Assembly: GCF_010998615.1 (NCBI RefSeq) | Contig: NZ_JAAEAH010000031.1 | Location: forward strand, 1-64,000 | Reading direction: 5' to 3' | Source: Myxococcus sp. CA023 | Lineage (GTDB): Bacteria; Myxococcota; Myxococcia; Myxococcales; Myxococcaceae | DNA length: 64,000 bases | Shown here: piece after piece, positions 1-9,454 of the stretch | How positions within the stretch are numbered: position 1 is the first letter of the stretch | Layout of the letters: each line of letters opens with the position of its first letter | Position numbers and translations under genes: made by a program | Notes under the pieces: generated by a model | Databases searched by the model: none | The model's input: the letters and a program-made list of their open reading frames with translations, nothing else | Told to the model about the DNA's origin: nothing

Positions 1-701
1 GCCTGGGGCGGCGTCTGGGGGGCCGCCTGGGGGCCGCTGAGGGTATGCACGGCGCGGCGTAGCGAATCCTCCAGGTCGCGGGCCGGCGGGGCCACGGCGG
101 ACAGCATCTGGTTGGCGCTGCGCGCGTGGCGGCTCTGACTCTCCGCGGCCAGCTTGAGCTGGGTGAGGGCCTCGCTGACCAGCCGGCGGGCGTCCTCCAG
201 CTTCTGCCGGGCCTGATAGTAGGCCACGTCCACCATGTGCTTCTGGAGCGTCAGGCGCTGCTCCTCGGTGATGCCGGAGAGCTTCTCCGCGCGCCGGAGG
301 TAGTAGAGGCCCTGGTCGACCCGGGCAGGCTCGTCCGACGCGATGCGCGGGCGGGCCAGGCCCTCCAGGACGGGGAACAGGGCCTGGTCCAGCTCGTCCC
401 GGTCGGTGAACTTGCGCGTCAGGAGGGCCGAGACGTCCTGGCCTTCAATGGCGACGGGGGCATAGGCGTCCGCCAGCCTCGGGTCCCCGGTCCGGTAGGG
501 GACCGCGCCCATGGGGGCGTTGCGGCCCTTCATCACCACCAGTTGCCCGTCATGGAGGGCCAGGGTGAAGGTGCGCGCGTTGAGCTGGGAGAGGAGGAAG
601 ACGACCACGCCGCCCAGGCCCAGGATGAGAGTGAAGATGAGGAGCCGCGTGAAGGTACGCCGCGCCCGATAGCCGAATCCCTGTTGTGCCGTTCCGTTCA
701 T
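1..701 (-). CDS. Unrecognised single-pass membrane protein, C-terminus beyond the window
   Basis: The frame stays open to the left edge, so about 233 N-terminal residues are visible and the C-terminus is missing. The ATG at 701 has AGGAGG about 10 bases upstream. A basic start is followed by one hydrophobic segment (residues 20-40, rich in Leu, Ile, Val and Gly) and then a mostly helical soluble part, which suggests a membrane-anchored protein facing the periplasm. I recognise no family. It is divergent from the giant coiled-coil gene, with about 105 bp between the two starts. The gene is secure from frame, start and codon use; its function is unknown. Confidence 0.75.
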   Translation of the reverse strand, partial: MNGTAQQGFGYRARRTFTRLLIFTLILGLGGVVVFLLSQLNARTFTLALHDGQLVVMKGRNAPMGAVPYRTGDPRLADAYAPVAIEGQDVSALLTRKFTDRDELDQALFPVLEGLARPRIASDEPARVDQGLYYLRRAEKLSGITEEQRLTLQKHMVDVAYYQARQKLEDARRLVSEALTQLKLAAESQSRHARSANQMLSAVAPPARDLEDSLRRAVHTLSGPQAAPQTPPQ

Positions 702-758
702 GTCGCCTGCCCTCCTGACGTGCGAGCGCGAGGCCCATTTCCAGCCCCGGCGCTTAAC

Positions 759-786
759 TTGGGGCGCGCCTGCCCGGGGGTATACT
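759..786 (+). promoter_or_regulatory. Possible sigma-70-type promoter of the coiled-coil gene
   Basis: TTGGGG (759-764) and TATACT (781-786) are spaced 16 bp apart. The predicted start of transcription would lie only about 10-15 bases before the ATG at 806, and no Shine-Dalgarno sequence is visible there, so the transcript may be nearly leaderless. Only the -10 match is good. Confidence 0.35.
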
Positions 787-805
787 CCCACTCCCGAACA
801 CACCG

Positions 806-3800
806 ATGCACCACACATTCCGCCGCTTGGGGCCCAGCGAGCTGCTGCCCCGCTACATTTTCGCGGAGAGCCTCTTCGCACGTCGACGGGTCCTGGAAGT
901 CGATGCGGTCGCCTCCACCGGGGGCGAGAGCGCACGCTTCCTCGTGGAGAGAGGTGCGCGCGCGGTCGTGTCGTGCGACAGGGATGTAGCGGCGGTCGAG
1001 GCCGCGCAGAAGGCGCACGGCGGTCCCGCCTTGCGCTTCCGGGCCAACATCTACGACGACTTCGAGTCGGGCAGCTTCGATGTGGTGCTGGTCGCGGACC
1101 TGGCGCCGTACGTGAAGGCGCCGGAGCTGCTGGCGGAGCTGGCGCGGCTGGTGACGAAGCAGGGCTTCCTCGTGGGCGGCCTGCGCAATGTCGCGGGGCT
1201 CGCGTTGCCCCAGTTGCTGGAGGCCGAGGAGGGCGTGCCGCCCACCTATGGTCAACTGCTGGACGCCCTGTCGGTCCACTTCGCCAATGTGGAGGTGGCC
1301 ACCCAGTCCCCGGTGTTGGGCTACCAGCTCGCCTTCGAGCGGGGCGAAGGGCTCCAGGTGGACGGCACCCTGGTGAATCACAGCGAGGCCGCCTACTTCC
1401 TGGTGGTGGCGGGGCAGGACCCGGCGCGCGTGGTGGATCCGACCTGGGTGCAGCTGCCTCCCGAGCCGCTGGCCTTCACTCGGGGCAAGCTTGATGAAGT
1501 GGTGGCGCGCGCGAAGTCCTGGGAGGAGCGCAGCGGCCGGCTGAAGGAGTCGCTGACGAAGCTCCGCGCGGAGCTGACGGACCGGGAGGCGGAGGCGGCG
1601 TCGCTGCGTCCCTCCTTGGAGACGGCCCGTGATGAGGTCGCCCGGCTCACCGCGCAGCTGGAGCAGGCGCGGGGGAGCCAGGAGGCACAGCGCGAGCGGG
1701 ACGACCTGTCCGGGAAGCTGCGGCGCCGCGAGCTGGAGCTCCAGGTGGCGCAGGAGCGGCTGGCCGACGCGGACCGGCGGCTGGCGGCGCAGCGGCTGGA
1801 GGTGGAGGCCGCGCAGCGTGCTCAGGCGGACGCGGGCGTTCAGGTGCTGGCGGCCCAGGAGTCGCTCCGGCTGGAGCGTGCTCGTCGTGAGGAGACGGCG
1901 GCTTCTCTAGAGGAGGCCCGCGAGCGGCTGACGCAGGCGTATACGCAGGTGCGGGACCTCCAAGAGGAGCAGGCCACGCTGCGCATCGAGCGCGAGCGGG
2001 ACCGGCTGGCGGCCGAGCGCGCCGTGGAGCAGTCCGAGGACCGTCGGCGTGCCGCGGAGGCCGCGCGTGAGCGGGAGCTGCGCATCGCGGAGCAGTACTC
2101 GGCGGCCCTGGCGGCCGTGGAGCACCTGAAGGCCGAGGCGGCTCGGGCGGCGGAGACGTCCCGGGACGCGGGCGCCGCCGTCTCCGTGAAGGATGCGGAG
2201 CTGGCGCGCACGGCTCGGGAGCTGGTGGACGCGCGGCAGCGGACGGCCTCGGCGGAGGGGGCTCGGAAGGACGCGGAGTCGCGGCTGGAGTCGCTTCAGG
2301 CGGAGGTCCGGGGCCTGGAGACGGAGCTGGCCGCCGCTCGCGAGTCGCAGTCCCGCCTGGGCCAGGAGGTGGAGGCCCTGACGCACGCGGAGGCTTCCGC
2401 GCGGGCCACGGCGCAGAAGTGGGAGGAGTCGCTTCATCACGCCTCGCAGCGGTTGGAGGCGCTGGAGGCGGAGCGCGCTCGGACCGAGGAGCGCCTGGGG
2501 CAGGCGCTGGAGTCGGAACGGGACGCGCTCCAGTCCCGGCTGACGTCGCTGGAGCGCGAGCTGGAGGACGAGCGGGCTCGGGCGACAGCGCTGGAGCAGC
2601 AGGTCCTTGATGAGGTCTCCGCGAAGGGCGAGGTCGAGGCCCGGTGGCAGGAGCTGGCGGAGGAGCGCGCGGCCCTGGTCCGGCGCGTGGTGGAGCTGGA
2701 GGCCGAGGCTTCCTCGCACGCTCGTACGGGACGGCAGTCCTCGGAGCGCGCGGCGGAGCTGGAGTCCGCGCTTCAGGCCGCCCGCGAGGAGCTGGAGTCC
2801 GCGCACCTGGAATGGCAGGTGTCGGAGGAGCAGCTCGGGCGCGTTCGCGGGGAACTGGACTCGGAGCGTGAGGCCCGGGCCGCGGTGGAGGAGGCGCTGC
2901 GGCTGGCGCGTGGGAAGCTGGAGAGCGCGGCGCAGCGGCTGACGGACGCCGAGGCCACGCTCTCGCGGACCCGTGAGGCGTTGGACGCGGAGGTTGCTCG
3001 GCGCACGGCGCTGGAGAACTCCCTGGCGGAGGTCCGGGACTCGCTGGACTCCGAGCAGGAGGGGCGGGCCCTTGCGTTGGAGGCGCTGCGTGCGCAGCTC
3101 GAGGCCGAGCAGGCGCGGCGCAGCGATGCCGAGGCGACGCTCGCTGAGACTCGGGCTGGACTGGATGAGGCTCGCCAGACGCTGACCCAGGTTCGGGACG
3201 CGCTTGCTTCCGAAGAGGAGCGGCGCGCTCGGTGGGAAGCGGCGCTCGGGGATGCGCAGGCGCTGCTCCAAGTGGAGGGGCAAGAGCGCGCGCGGTTGGA
3301 GGTGGCGCTCACTGCGGAGGCGGAGCGACGGGCTCAGGCGGAGGACTCGCTTGTAGTGGTTCAGGCTCGCCTGGATGAGGCGCTGGCGCTGCGCGCGCGG
3401 ACCGAGGCGGAGCTGGTCTCGGCCCAGGAGGCGCTGGTTCGGCACGAGGCTCAGGGCCAGACGGAGCTCGCTTCCGAACGTGAGGAGCGTGAGCGGCTGG
3501 CCGCGGAGCTCACCGCGATGCGGGAGCGTGCCTTCGGCGCGGACGAGGTCGTCACCCGGCTCCAGGCCGAGGCGGCTTCCGAGCGCGAGGCGCGTGCCCA
3601 GGCGCAGGAGGCGCTCGCAGCGGAGCGTGAGGCGCTTGCCCAGGTTCGTGCGGACCTGGACGTCGAACGCCAGGGGCGCGGTGATGGCGAGGCCGAGCTG
3701 GCTCGCGTGCAGGGGTTGCTTGGGGGGGAGCAGCAGGCTCGCTCGGGGGCGGAGGCCGCGCTGGCTCAGCTCCGTGCGACGCTCGGGGCGGAACAGCAGT

Positions 3801-6670
3801 CGCTGGCCGATGCCGAAGCTTCCCTGGCCGAGGCGCGTGCTGCGCTGACTGCGGAACAGCAGACGCGCGCCGAGACCGAGGCCGTGCTGGCGCAGTCTCG
3901 CGAGGCGTTCGCGGCGGAACAGCAGGCTCGCGCGGAGACTGAGTCCGTTCTCGCACAGGCTCGCGCGGCATTTGAGGCGGAGCAGCAGGCTCGTGCCGAG
4001 CTTGAGACGGCCCTGTCGCAGTCGCGTGAGTCGCTGACGGCGGAACAGCAGACGCTTATCGAGCTTGAGACCGCACTGTCGCAGTCTCGTGAGACGCTCA
4101 CAGGGGAGCAGCAGGCTCGCGCGGCCATCGAGGCCGCCCTGTCCCAGGCCCGTGAGGCACTTGCCGCGGAGCAGCAGGCTCGCGCTCAGGCTGAGTCTGC
4201 ACTGGCGCAGTCGCGTGCGACGCTCGAAGCGGAGCAGCAGACTCGCGCCGATACCGGTGCCGCGCTTGGACAGACTCGCTCGGCACTGGAGTCCGAGCAG
4301 CAGGGGCGTGCCGAGGCCGAAGCCGCGTTGGCGCAGGTCCGCGCGGTGCTCGAAGCGGAGCAACGCACGCGAACCGATGCGGAGTCCGCGCTGCAAACGC
4401 TGCGCACGGAGACGTCCGAGCGCGACCAGGCCCGGCAGGAGCGACTGGCTGCCGCCGAACGTGTCATGGCCGAGCAGGAGCGCGCGCTCGAAGCGCAGCG
4501 CCTGGCGGCCGAGGCTCGCGAGCAGGAGCTTCGCGATACCGTGACGCGCCTGGAGTCGGAGCGGGCGTGGGCGGAGGACACCGCGAAGGAACAGCGCTCG
4601 GCGTTGGAGTCCCGGCTCTCGGAGGCGCGCGCGGCGCAGGAGTCGGACGCGGCGCGTGCGGTCGCGTTGGCTCAGTCCCTGGCGGACCTTGAGTCGGCCC
4701 GAAGCGCGGCGGATGCCCAGCTCGCCGAGCGTGCGGGAACCATCGGCGCGCTGGAGACGCAGGTCGCCCAGCTGCGTGAACAGGTCGCGGAGCGTGAGGC
4801 GGAGGCGGGCCGTGTTAGTGAGGCCGCCACCGAGGCTCGCGAGGCGCTGACCCGGCAGGAAGCCGCCGCGCAGGAGCGACTCTCCGCGGTCGAACGTGCG
4901 CTGGACGGCGCGCTTGCTCGGGCGGAGCGACAGCAGGGCGAAATCGAAGCGCTGACGGCGGAGCGAGACCGCGAACGGACGGCCTTGGCCGCGGCGCAGC
5001 AGGAACTGGCGCATCTGGGCGCCGCGCGGCAGGAGAGCATGCGTCTGGGGGCACAGCTCCAGCGCGCCATGGCGGCCCTGAACGAGCGGGGCATGCACAT
5101 CGCTCGGCTCGATGCCGAGTTGGTGGATGCGCAGGACCGGCTCGCGGCGCAGCGGGAGAACGCCGAGTTGCTCATGGTGCAGCTCGAGACGGCGCGGCGC
5201 TTCGCGGGCAAGGCCACCGCGATGGAGAACTCGCTCGAAGCCGAGCGCGCCGCGCTGGAGACGCTGCGGACCGAGCTGGCCCGCGCGACCGAGGCCGCCG
5301 CCACGGAGCAGGCGAGGGCGAACGCGCTGGAGGCCCAGCTTACGGACTCCGCCGATGGACTGACGCGCGCCCGTAGCGAGTTGGAGGCCCAGCGCGCCGA
5401 ACTCGAAGGGAAGGTCGCGGCCGCCGTCTCGCGTTCTGATGCTCAGCGCGCCGAACTCGAGGCGCAGCTCGCGGAAGCTGTCTCTCGTTTCGATGCGCTA
5501 CGTGTGGAGGCGGCGCAGCAGTTCGCGGAGGCTGCTGTTCGCGCCGAGGCCGAACGCACGGCGCTGGAGGCCCGGCTGGCGGAAGTCGCGGTCCACGCCG
5601 ATGCACAGCGCGGCGCGTTGGAGGCTCAGTTGGCGGACGCCGTGGCCAGCTCCGAGGCGCAGCGTGGCGAACTGGAGGCCCGGCTCGCGGAGGCCATGGC
5701 CCACGCCGAGGCACAGCGCGCCGAGTCGGTGACCCGGCTGGCGGACCTCAACGCTCGACTCGAAGCACAGCAAGCGGAGCTGGAATCGCGGCTCACCGAT
5801 GCCTCCGCGCGGTTCAACGCGCAACTGGCGGAGGCCAGCGACCGCGCGGCCCAGCTCTCCGACACTGCTGACCGCGCCCAGGCGGACAGGGCCACACTGG
5901 AATCCCACGTCGCCGAGCTCACGTCCCAGCTCGATGTGCTCCGCGCCGACCTGACCGCCGCCACGGAGCGGGCGGCCACGCTTCAGTCTGCCCAGGAGCG
6001 CCTCGCCCGAGCGGACTCCGACCGCGAGCGCCTCCAGTCCGACCTGTCCGTCGCCCGCGCCGCCCGGGTCCGCCTTGAAGGCCGCGTCACCGCCCTGGAA
6101 GCCGCGTCCACCGACGCCGTCCGGATCCTCGACGCCGAGCGCGCCGAGCGCACCCGCCTGTCCCAGGCGCTCGAGGTGGCCACGCAGCAGCTCCAGCAGC
6201 ACGACGGCAGCGCGGCCGGGCAGCTCGCATTGCTCCAGACCGAGCGCTCCCTGCTCGATGAACAGCTCCGGGGGCTCGAAACCCGGCTCCAGTCCCAGAA
6301 GGCCCGCGTGGACGCGTTGGAGGCGGAGCGCACCGAACTCCTGGCTACCGTGGAGTCCCTCAAGGTGTCCTCCCAGCCCGAAGACGTGCTGGAGATGGCT
6401 GCGGAGATGGAGCTCCTCCAGTCCCTGGTGGAGGACCTCCAGCAGAAGCTCGCGGACCGCGAGGCCGAACTGGCCGCGGCGCAGCGGCCGGCGTCCCGCG
6501 CGGACAGCTTCGCCCTGTTGGACGTGCCCGAGCCAGCCAGGAACGAGCTGGTCCCTCCATCCGGGACGGAGCAGGGCGCCAAGGCCCCGGCCCGGCGCCC
6601 CCGAGGCGCGGTGCCCGCGCTGGACCTGCCGCCCCAGAAGACGCCGCCGAAGCCGGACGAGCGCGGATAG
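806..6670 (+). CDS. Giant coiled-coil protein with N-terminal methyltransferase-like domain
   Basis: 1954 residues. Residues 1 to about 210 look like a class I SAM-methyltransferase fold: a VLEV strand near residue 32, an acidic CDRD segment, then SFDVVLVADL and a GFLVGG strand. The glycine-rich SAM loop is altered (EVDAVASTGG instead of a GxGxG type), so catalysis is doubtful. From about residue 230 to 1890 the protein is an almost unbroken Glu/Ala/Arg/Leu-rich coiled coil, followed by a Pro-rich tail. Two stretches are internally repetitive: 21-residue units (3722-4414) and 18-residue units (5390-5821). Large coiled-coil proteins act as scaffolds in myxobacterial motility and polarity, but I cannot link this one to a named protein. 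The long reading frame on the opposite strand (1907-5098) is a codon-bias artefact. The gene ends 24 bp before dapF. Confidence 0.85.
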   Translation: MHHTFRRLGPSELLPRYIFAESLFARRRVLEVDAVASTGGESARFLVERGARAVVSCDRDVAAVEAAQKAHGGPALRFRANIYDDFESGSFDVVLVADLAPYVKAPELLAELARLVTKQGFLVGGLRNVAGLALPQLLEAEEGVPPTYGQLLDALSVHFANVEVATQSPVLGYQLAFERGEGLQVDGTLVNHSEAAYFLVVAGQDPARVVDPTWVQLPPEPLAFTRGKLDEVVARAKSWEERSGRLKESLTKLRAELTDREAEAASLRPSLETARDEVARLTAQLEQARGSQEAQRERDDLSGKLRRRELELQVAQERLADADRRLAAQRLEVEAAQRAQADAGVQVLAAQESLRLERARREETAASLEEARERLTQAYTQVRDLQEEQATLRIERERDRLAAERAVEQSEDRRRAAEAARERELRIAEQYSAALAAVEHLKAEAARAAETSRDAGAAVSVKDAELARTARELVDARQRTASAEGARKDAESRLESLQAEVRGLETELAAARESQSRLGQEVEALTHAEASARATAQKWEESLHHASQRLEALEAERARTEERLGQALESERDALQSRLTSLERELEDERARATALEQQVLDEVSAKGEVEARWQELAEERAALVRRVVELEAEASSHARTGRQSSERAAELESALQAAREELESAHLEWQVSEEQLGRVRGELDSEREARAAVEEALRLARGKLESAAQRLTDAEATLSRTREALDAEVARRTALENSLAEVRDSLDSEQEGRALALEALRAQLEAEQARRSDAEATLAETRAGLDEARQTLTQVRDALASEEERRARWEAALGDAQALLQVEGQERARLEVALTAEAERRAQAEDSLVVVQARLDEALALRARTEAELVSAQEALVRHEAQGQTELASEREERERLAAELTAMRERAFGADEVVTRLQAEAASEREARAQAQEALAAEREALAQVRADLDVERQGRGDGEAELARVQGLLGGEQQARSGAEAALAQLRATLGAEQQSLADAEASLAEARAALTAEQQTRAETEAVLAQSREAFAAEQQARAETESVLAQARAAFEAEQQARAELETALSQSRESLTAEQQTLIELETALSQSRETLTGEQQARAAIEAALSQAREALAAEQQARAQAESALAQSRATLEAEQQTRADTGAALGQTRSALESEQQGRAEAEAALAQVRAVLEAEQRTRTDAESALQTLRTETSERDQARQERLAAAERVMAEQERALEAQRLAAEAREQELRDTVTRLESERAWAEDTAKEQRSALESRLSEARAAQESDAARAVALAQSLADLESARSAADAQLAERAGTIGALETQVAQLREQVAEREAEAGRVSEAATEAREALTRQEAAAQERLSAVERALDGALARAERQQGEIEALTAERDRERTALAAAQQELAHLGAARQESMRLGAQLQRAMAALNERGMHIARLDAELVDAQDRLAAQRENAELLMVQLETARRFAGKATAMENSLEAERAALETLRTELARATEAAATEQARANALEAQLTDSADGLTRARSELEAQRAELEGKVAAAVSRSDAQRAELEAQLAEAVSRFDALRVEAAQQFAEAAVRAEAERTALEARLAEVAVHADAQRGALEAQLADAVASSEAQRGELEARLAEAMAHAEAQRAESVTRLADLNARLEAQQAELESRLTDASARFNAQLAEASDRAAQLSDTADRAQADRATLESHVAELTSQLDVLRADLTAATERAATLQSAQERLARADSDRERLQSDLSVARAARVRLEGRVTALEAASTDAVRILDAERAERTRLSQALEVATQQLQQHDGSAAGQLALLQTERSLLDEQLRGLETRLQSQKARVDALEAERTELLATVESLKVSSQPEDVLEMAAEMELLQSLVEDLQQKLADREAELAAAQRPASRADSFALLDVPEPARNELVPPSGTEQGAKAPARRPRGAVPALDLPPQKTPPKPDERG
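3722..4414 (+). repeat. Eleven tandem 63-bp units in the coiled-coil gene
   Basis: Eleven in-frame units of 21 residues (three heptads), each built on a core like AEQQARAETESVLAQSREA. The GA(A/G)CAGCAG core recurs at exact 63-bp steps, for example at 3728, 3791, 3854 and 3917. The units are diverged but clearly homologous, so this segment grew by duplication within the gene. Confidence 0.9.
5390..5821 (+). repeat. Eight tandem 54-bp units in the coiled-coil gene
   Basis: Eight in-frame units of 18 residues on a core like QRGELEARLAEAMAHAEA. Eighteen equals one heptad plus one hendecad, unlike the three-heptad repeat further upstream, which implies a local change in supercoiling of the coil. 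Confidence 0.85.
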
Positions 6671-6694
6671 CCGCTCGCGACTAGGATTGCGCCT

Positions 6695-7546
6695 GTGGAA
6701 GCTCGCGAGCGCATCTTCAAGTATCAGGGCCTGGGCAATGACTTCGTCGTGCTGGACCGGCGCGGCTCCGGCGAGGACATCGACGCCGCCACGTCGCGGT
6801 GGATGTGCGACCGGCGCCTGGGCATCGGCGGGGACGGGGTGCTGGCGCTGCTGCCCTCCGAGCGTGGCGTCGCCCGCATGGTCGTGCACAACGCCGACGG
6901 CAGCATCGCGGAGATGTGCGGCAACGGACTGCGCTGCGCGGTGAAGTTCCTGGTGGACGACTTGGGCCAGACGCCAGGCCACCTCGACGTGGAGACCGGG
7001 GCGGGCGTGCTCACCTGCTACCCCTCGTACGGCGAGGGCGGCGTGGTGGCCGTGGACATCTCCATGGGCCCCGCCCGGCTGGTCGCCCCCAACCTGCCTT
7101 CGGGCGTCACCGGCCAGCCCTTCCTGGATGCCTTCGTGCCGGGCCATCCGCCCCTGCGCGCCTACGCGGTGAGCATGGGCAATCCCCACATGGTCCTCCT
7201 GGACCAGCCGCTGGAGGATGCCTCGCGCCTGGGGCCCCTGCTGGAGCACCACCCGTCCTTCCCGGACCGCACCAACGTGGAGTTCGTCCGTGTGGACTCG
7301 GACGGCCTCACCGTGGTGGTCTGGGAGCGAGGCTGCGGCCTCACCCAGGCCTGTGGGACGGGCGCCTGCGCGTCCGCCGTGGCCGCCGTGCTGGCCAAAC
7401 GGCTCCCGGCCGATGCCTGGCTGCGCGTCACCCTGCCAGGGGGAGACCTGCGCATCCGCGTCCCCGCCGACCTGTCCGACATCCGCCTCCGTGGACCGGT
7501 GGCCTTCGTCTTCGAGGGCGTTGTCGCGGTTCCCTCGGGCCGGTAA
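6695..7546 (+). CDS. dapF: Diaminopimelate epimerase
   Basis: Converts LL- to meso-diaminopimelate for lysine and peptidoglycan synthesis in the cytoplasm. 283 residues, normal for the family. It starts with the classic KYQGLGNDFVVLD motif and has both catalytic cysteines: Cys75 in MCGNGLRC and Cys220 in QACGTGACAS. The two half-domains with GNG and GTG loops are complete. The start is GTG at 6695, 24 bp after the coiled-coil gene, with no other start before the conserved N-terminus. It is followed after 38 bp by a response-regulator gene on the same strand, so the three genes could be cotranscribed, though nothing suggests a shared function. Confidence 0.97.
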   Translation: MEARERIFKYQGLGNDFVVLDRRGSGEDIDAATSRWMCDRRLGIGGDGVLALLPSERGVARMVVHNADGSIAEMCGNGLRCAVKFLVDDLGQTPGHLDVETGAGVLTCYPSYGEGGVVAVDISMGPARLVAPNLPSGVTGQPFLDAFVPGHPPLRAYAVSMGNPHMVLLDQPLEDASRLGPLLEHHPSFPDRTNVEFVRVDSDGLTVVVWERGCGLTQACGTGACASAVAAVLAKRLPADAWLRVTLPGGDLRIRVPADLSDIRLRGPVAFVFEGVVAVPSGR

Positions 7547-7584
7547 CCTCCCGCGTTCCTCTCGCTCCCAGGTCAGAACGCGCC

Positions 7585-9435
7585 GTGGCCGGACCCATCC
7601 TCGTCGTCGACGACGACCTGTTCTTTCGTCAGCTCGCCAGTGACTTGCTCACGCATAACGGGCATCGCGTGGTGGCCGTGGAGAACGCAACGCTCGCGCT
7701 CGAAGAGGCGGCACGCACGGCGTTCGACCTGGTCATCACCGATGTGGTGATGCCGGGCGTGGACGGCTTCTCTCTCACCGCGCGCTTGCGCGAGCGGGAC
7801 CCCGACCAGGAGGTCATCCTCGTCAGCGAGCGCACCGACATCCGGAACTCGGAGGTGGCGCTGCGCTCGGGTGCGGCGGACTGTCTCACCAAGCCGGTGG
7901 ACGCCAACGACATGCTCCTCGCCGTGGACCGGGCGCTGGAGCGCGCGTCCCTGCGCCGCGAGCGGACGCAGCTTCGTGACGAGAACCTGGAGTTCGCCCG
8001 CTTCCACAACCTGCACCAGCGCTGCCTGGAACTCCTGTCCCATCCCGACCTGGAGTGGCTCCAGGAGCGGCTCACCTCGGAGCTGGCGGCCATCTGCGAC
8101 GCGCAGAGCGCCGCGCTGTGGGTGGTGGACGACCGGGGAGACCTGGTGCTGCGGGCCTACCGCGGGCTGCTGGACCGGCAATTCCTCGCGGAGAAGATGA
8201 GCCCGGAAGGGCCGCTGTCCGGACGGCTGCGAGAGGCCCAGCCTTGGCTGGCCCGCGATGAGCGCTCGTCGGTGATGTACGTGCCCCTGGTGGCGTCGGG
8301 GGAAGTCGTCGGGTTGGCGCAGCTCTCCGACCCGCTGTCGGGAGACTTCCGGCCCGAGCATTCGCGCGATGCTCGCGTGCTGGGTGACTTCGCTGCGGTG
8401 GGCCTGAAGAACGGCCGGAAGATGCTCGCGCTCCAGCGCCTGGGCCTGAGAGACCGCGAGACGGCGGCGTACAACCTCAGCTACTTCACCGACTACGCGT
8501 CCAAGGAAATCTACAAGGCCCGGCGCTACGGGCGGACGTTCTCCCTGCTGACCTTCTCCATCGACAACCTGCCGCTGGTGCGCGTGCGCCAGGGCGCGGC
8601 GGACGCGAAGAAGGCGGTGCGCGGCATCATCAAGGCGCTCAGCAAGATCATCCGCGACTCGGACGTCATCGCGAAGGCGAGCGACCAGGAGTTCTACCTC
8701 CTGCTGCCGGAGACGGACTTCTTCGGGGCGCTGATGTTCGTGCGCCGCGCCGTGGCCGCCGTGCGCGAGGAGCCCGAGGCCATGGAGGTGGACCAGCGCC
8801 TCCCGCTGGCGATGGTGGGCGGGGCCAGCACCTTCCCCAAGGACGGCGAGGACTTCGACGAGCTGGTGCACCGCTGCCGCCGCCGCATGGACGAGCGGCG
8901 CGCGTCGTTGCAGCGCCGGCTGATGCTGGACGGGCTGCCCTTCTGGGACGAGGTGGACCTGCTGCTGGGCACGCCGAACAGCCCCCGGCTGCCGGTGGAC
9001 GAGCGCTCCGAGCCGAGCCGCCGGGGCAAGGTGTCCGACGTCCTCTTCGACGAGCTCCAGGCGGAGATTGCCCGGGAGATGATGCGAGACCCAGGCTCGC
9101 GTGGCCTGCTGTACGTGGGCGGGCCGGAGATTCGCACGGACCTGAACATCGCCGCCGGGCTGGAGTCCGCGCCTCCAGATCTGGCGTCGCGCATCTACCT
9201 CCTGGGCCGCCGCGTCGACCTGGAGTCACACCCCGCGCTGACGCCCGTGTTCCTAGAAGGCGACGACCGCATCGCGCGGCACGAGTTCATCCTCTGGCTC
9301 TCCGAGAACGCGGCCTACGCGCTCATCCAGCGGCGGGGCCACGGAGCGACGTGGGGGTTCCACACCTCGGACACCGCGGTGGTGGACGGGCTCATCTCCA
9401 AGCTGCAGGCCGAATACGACCTGCAGCCCTACTGA
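7585..9435 (+). CDS. Response regulator: REC, GAF and degenerate GGDEF-like domains
   Basis: 616 residues from a GTG at 7585, which places the receiver domain at the very N-terminus. REC (1-120) has the acidic pair D10/D11, the phospho-acceptor Asp53 (LVITDVVMPG) and Lys103 (LTKPVD). A GAF-like region (about 150-290) follows, and then a nucleotide-cyclase fold (about 300-440) whose signature is KASDQEF where GGDEF is expected, so diguanylate cyclase activity is unlikely. The remaining 170 residues are unrecognised. It probably transmits phosphorylation or ligand signals by protein contact. The next gene, 19 bp downstream, encodes another REC protein; the two probably work together. Confidence 0.85.
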   Translation: MAGPILVVDDDLFFRQLASDLLTHNGHRVVAVENATLALEEAARTAFDLVITDVVMPGVDGFSLTARLRERDPDQEVILVSERTDIRNSEVALRSGAADCLTKPVDANDMLLAVDRALERASLRRERTQLRDENLEFARFHNLHQRCLELLSHPDLEWLQERLTSELAAICDAQSAALWVVDDRGDLVLRAYRGLLDRQFLAEKMSPEGPLSGRLREAQPWLARDERSSVMYVPLVASGEVVGLAQLSDPLSGDFRPEHSRDARVLGDFAAVGLKNGRKMLALQRLGLRDRETAAYNLSYFTDYASKEIYKARRYGRTFSLLTFSIDNLPLVRVRQGAADAKKAVRGIIKALSKIIRDSDVIAKASDQEFYLLLPETDFFGALMFVRRAVAAVREEPEAMEVDQRLPLAMVGGASTFPKDGEDFDELVHRCRRRMDERRASLQRRLMLDGLPFWDEVDLLLGTPNSPRLPVDERSEPSRRGKVSDVLFDELQAEIAREMMRDPGSRGLLYVGGPEIRTDLNIAAGLESAPPDLASRIYLLGRRVDLESHPALTPVFLEGDDRIARHEFILWLSENAAYALIQRRGHGATWGFHTSDTAVVDGLISKLQAEYDLQPY

Positions 9436-9454
9436 CACGAAGCGGAGCGCCACC

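Noticed and set aside
1907-5098. 1063-codon open frame antisense to the giant coiled-coil gene
   Set aside because: It mirrors the repetitive GC-rich sense frame, lacks domains and a start signal, and the sense protein has clear heptad structure.
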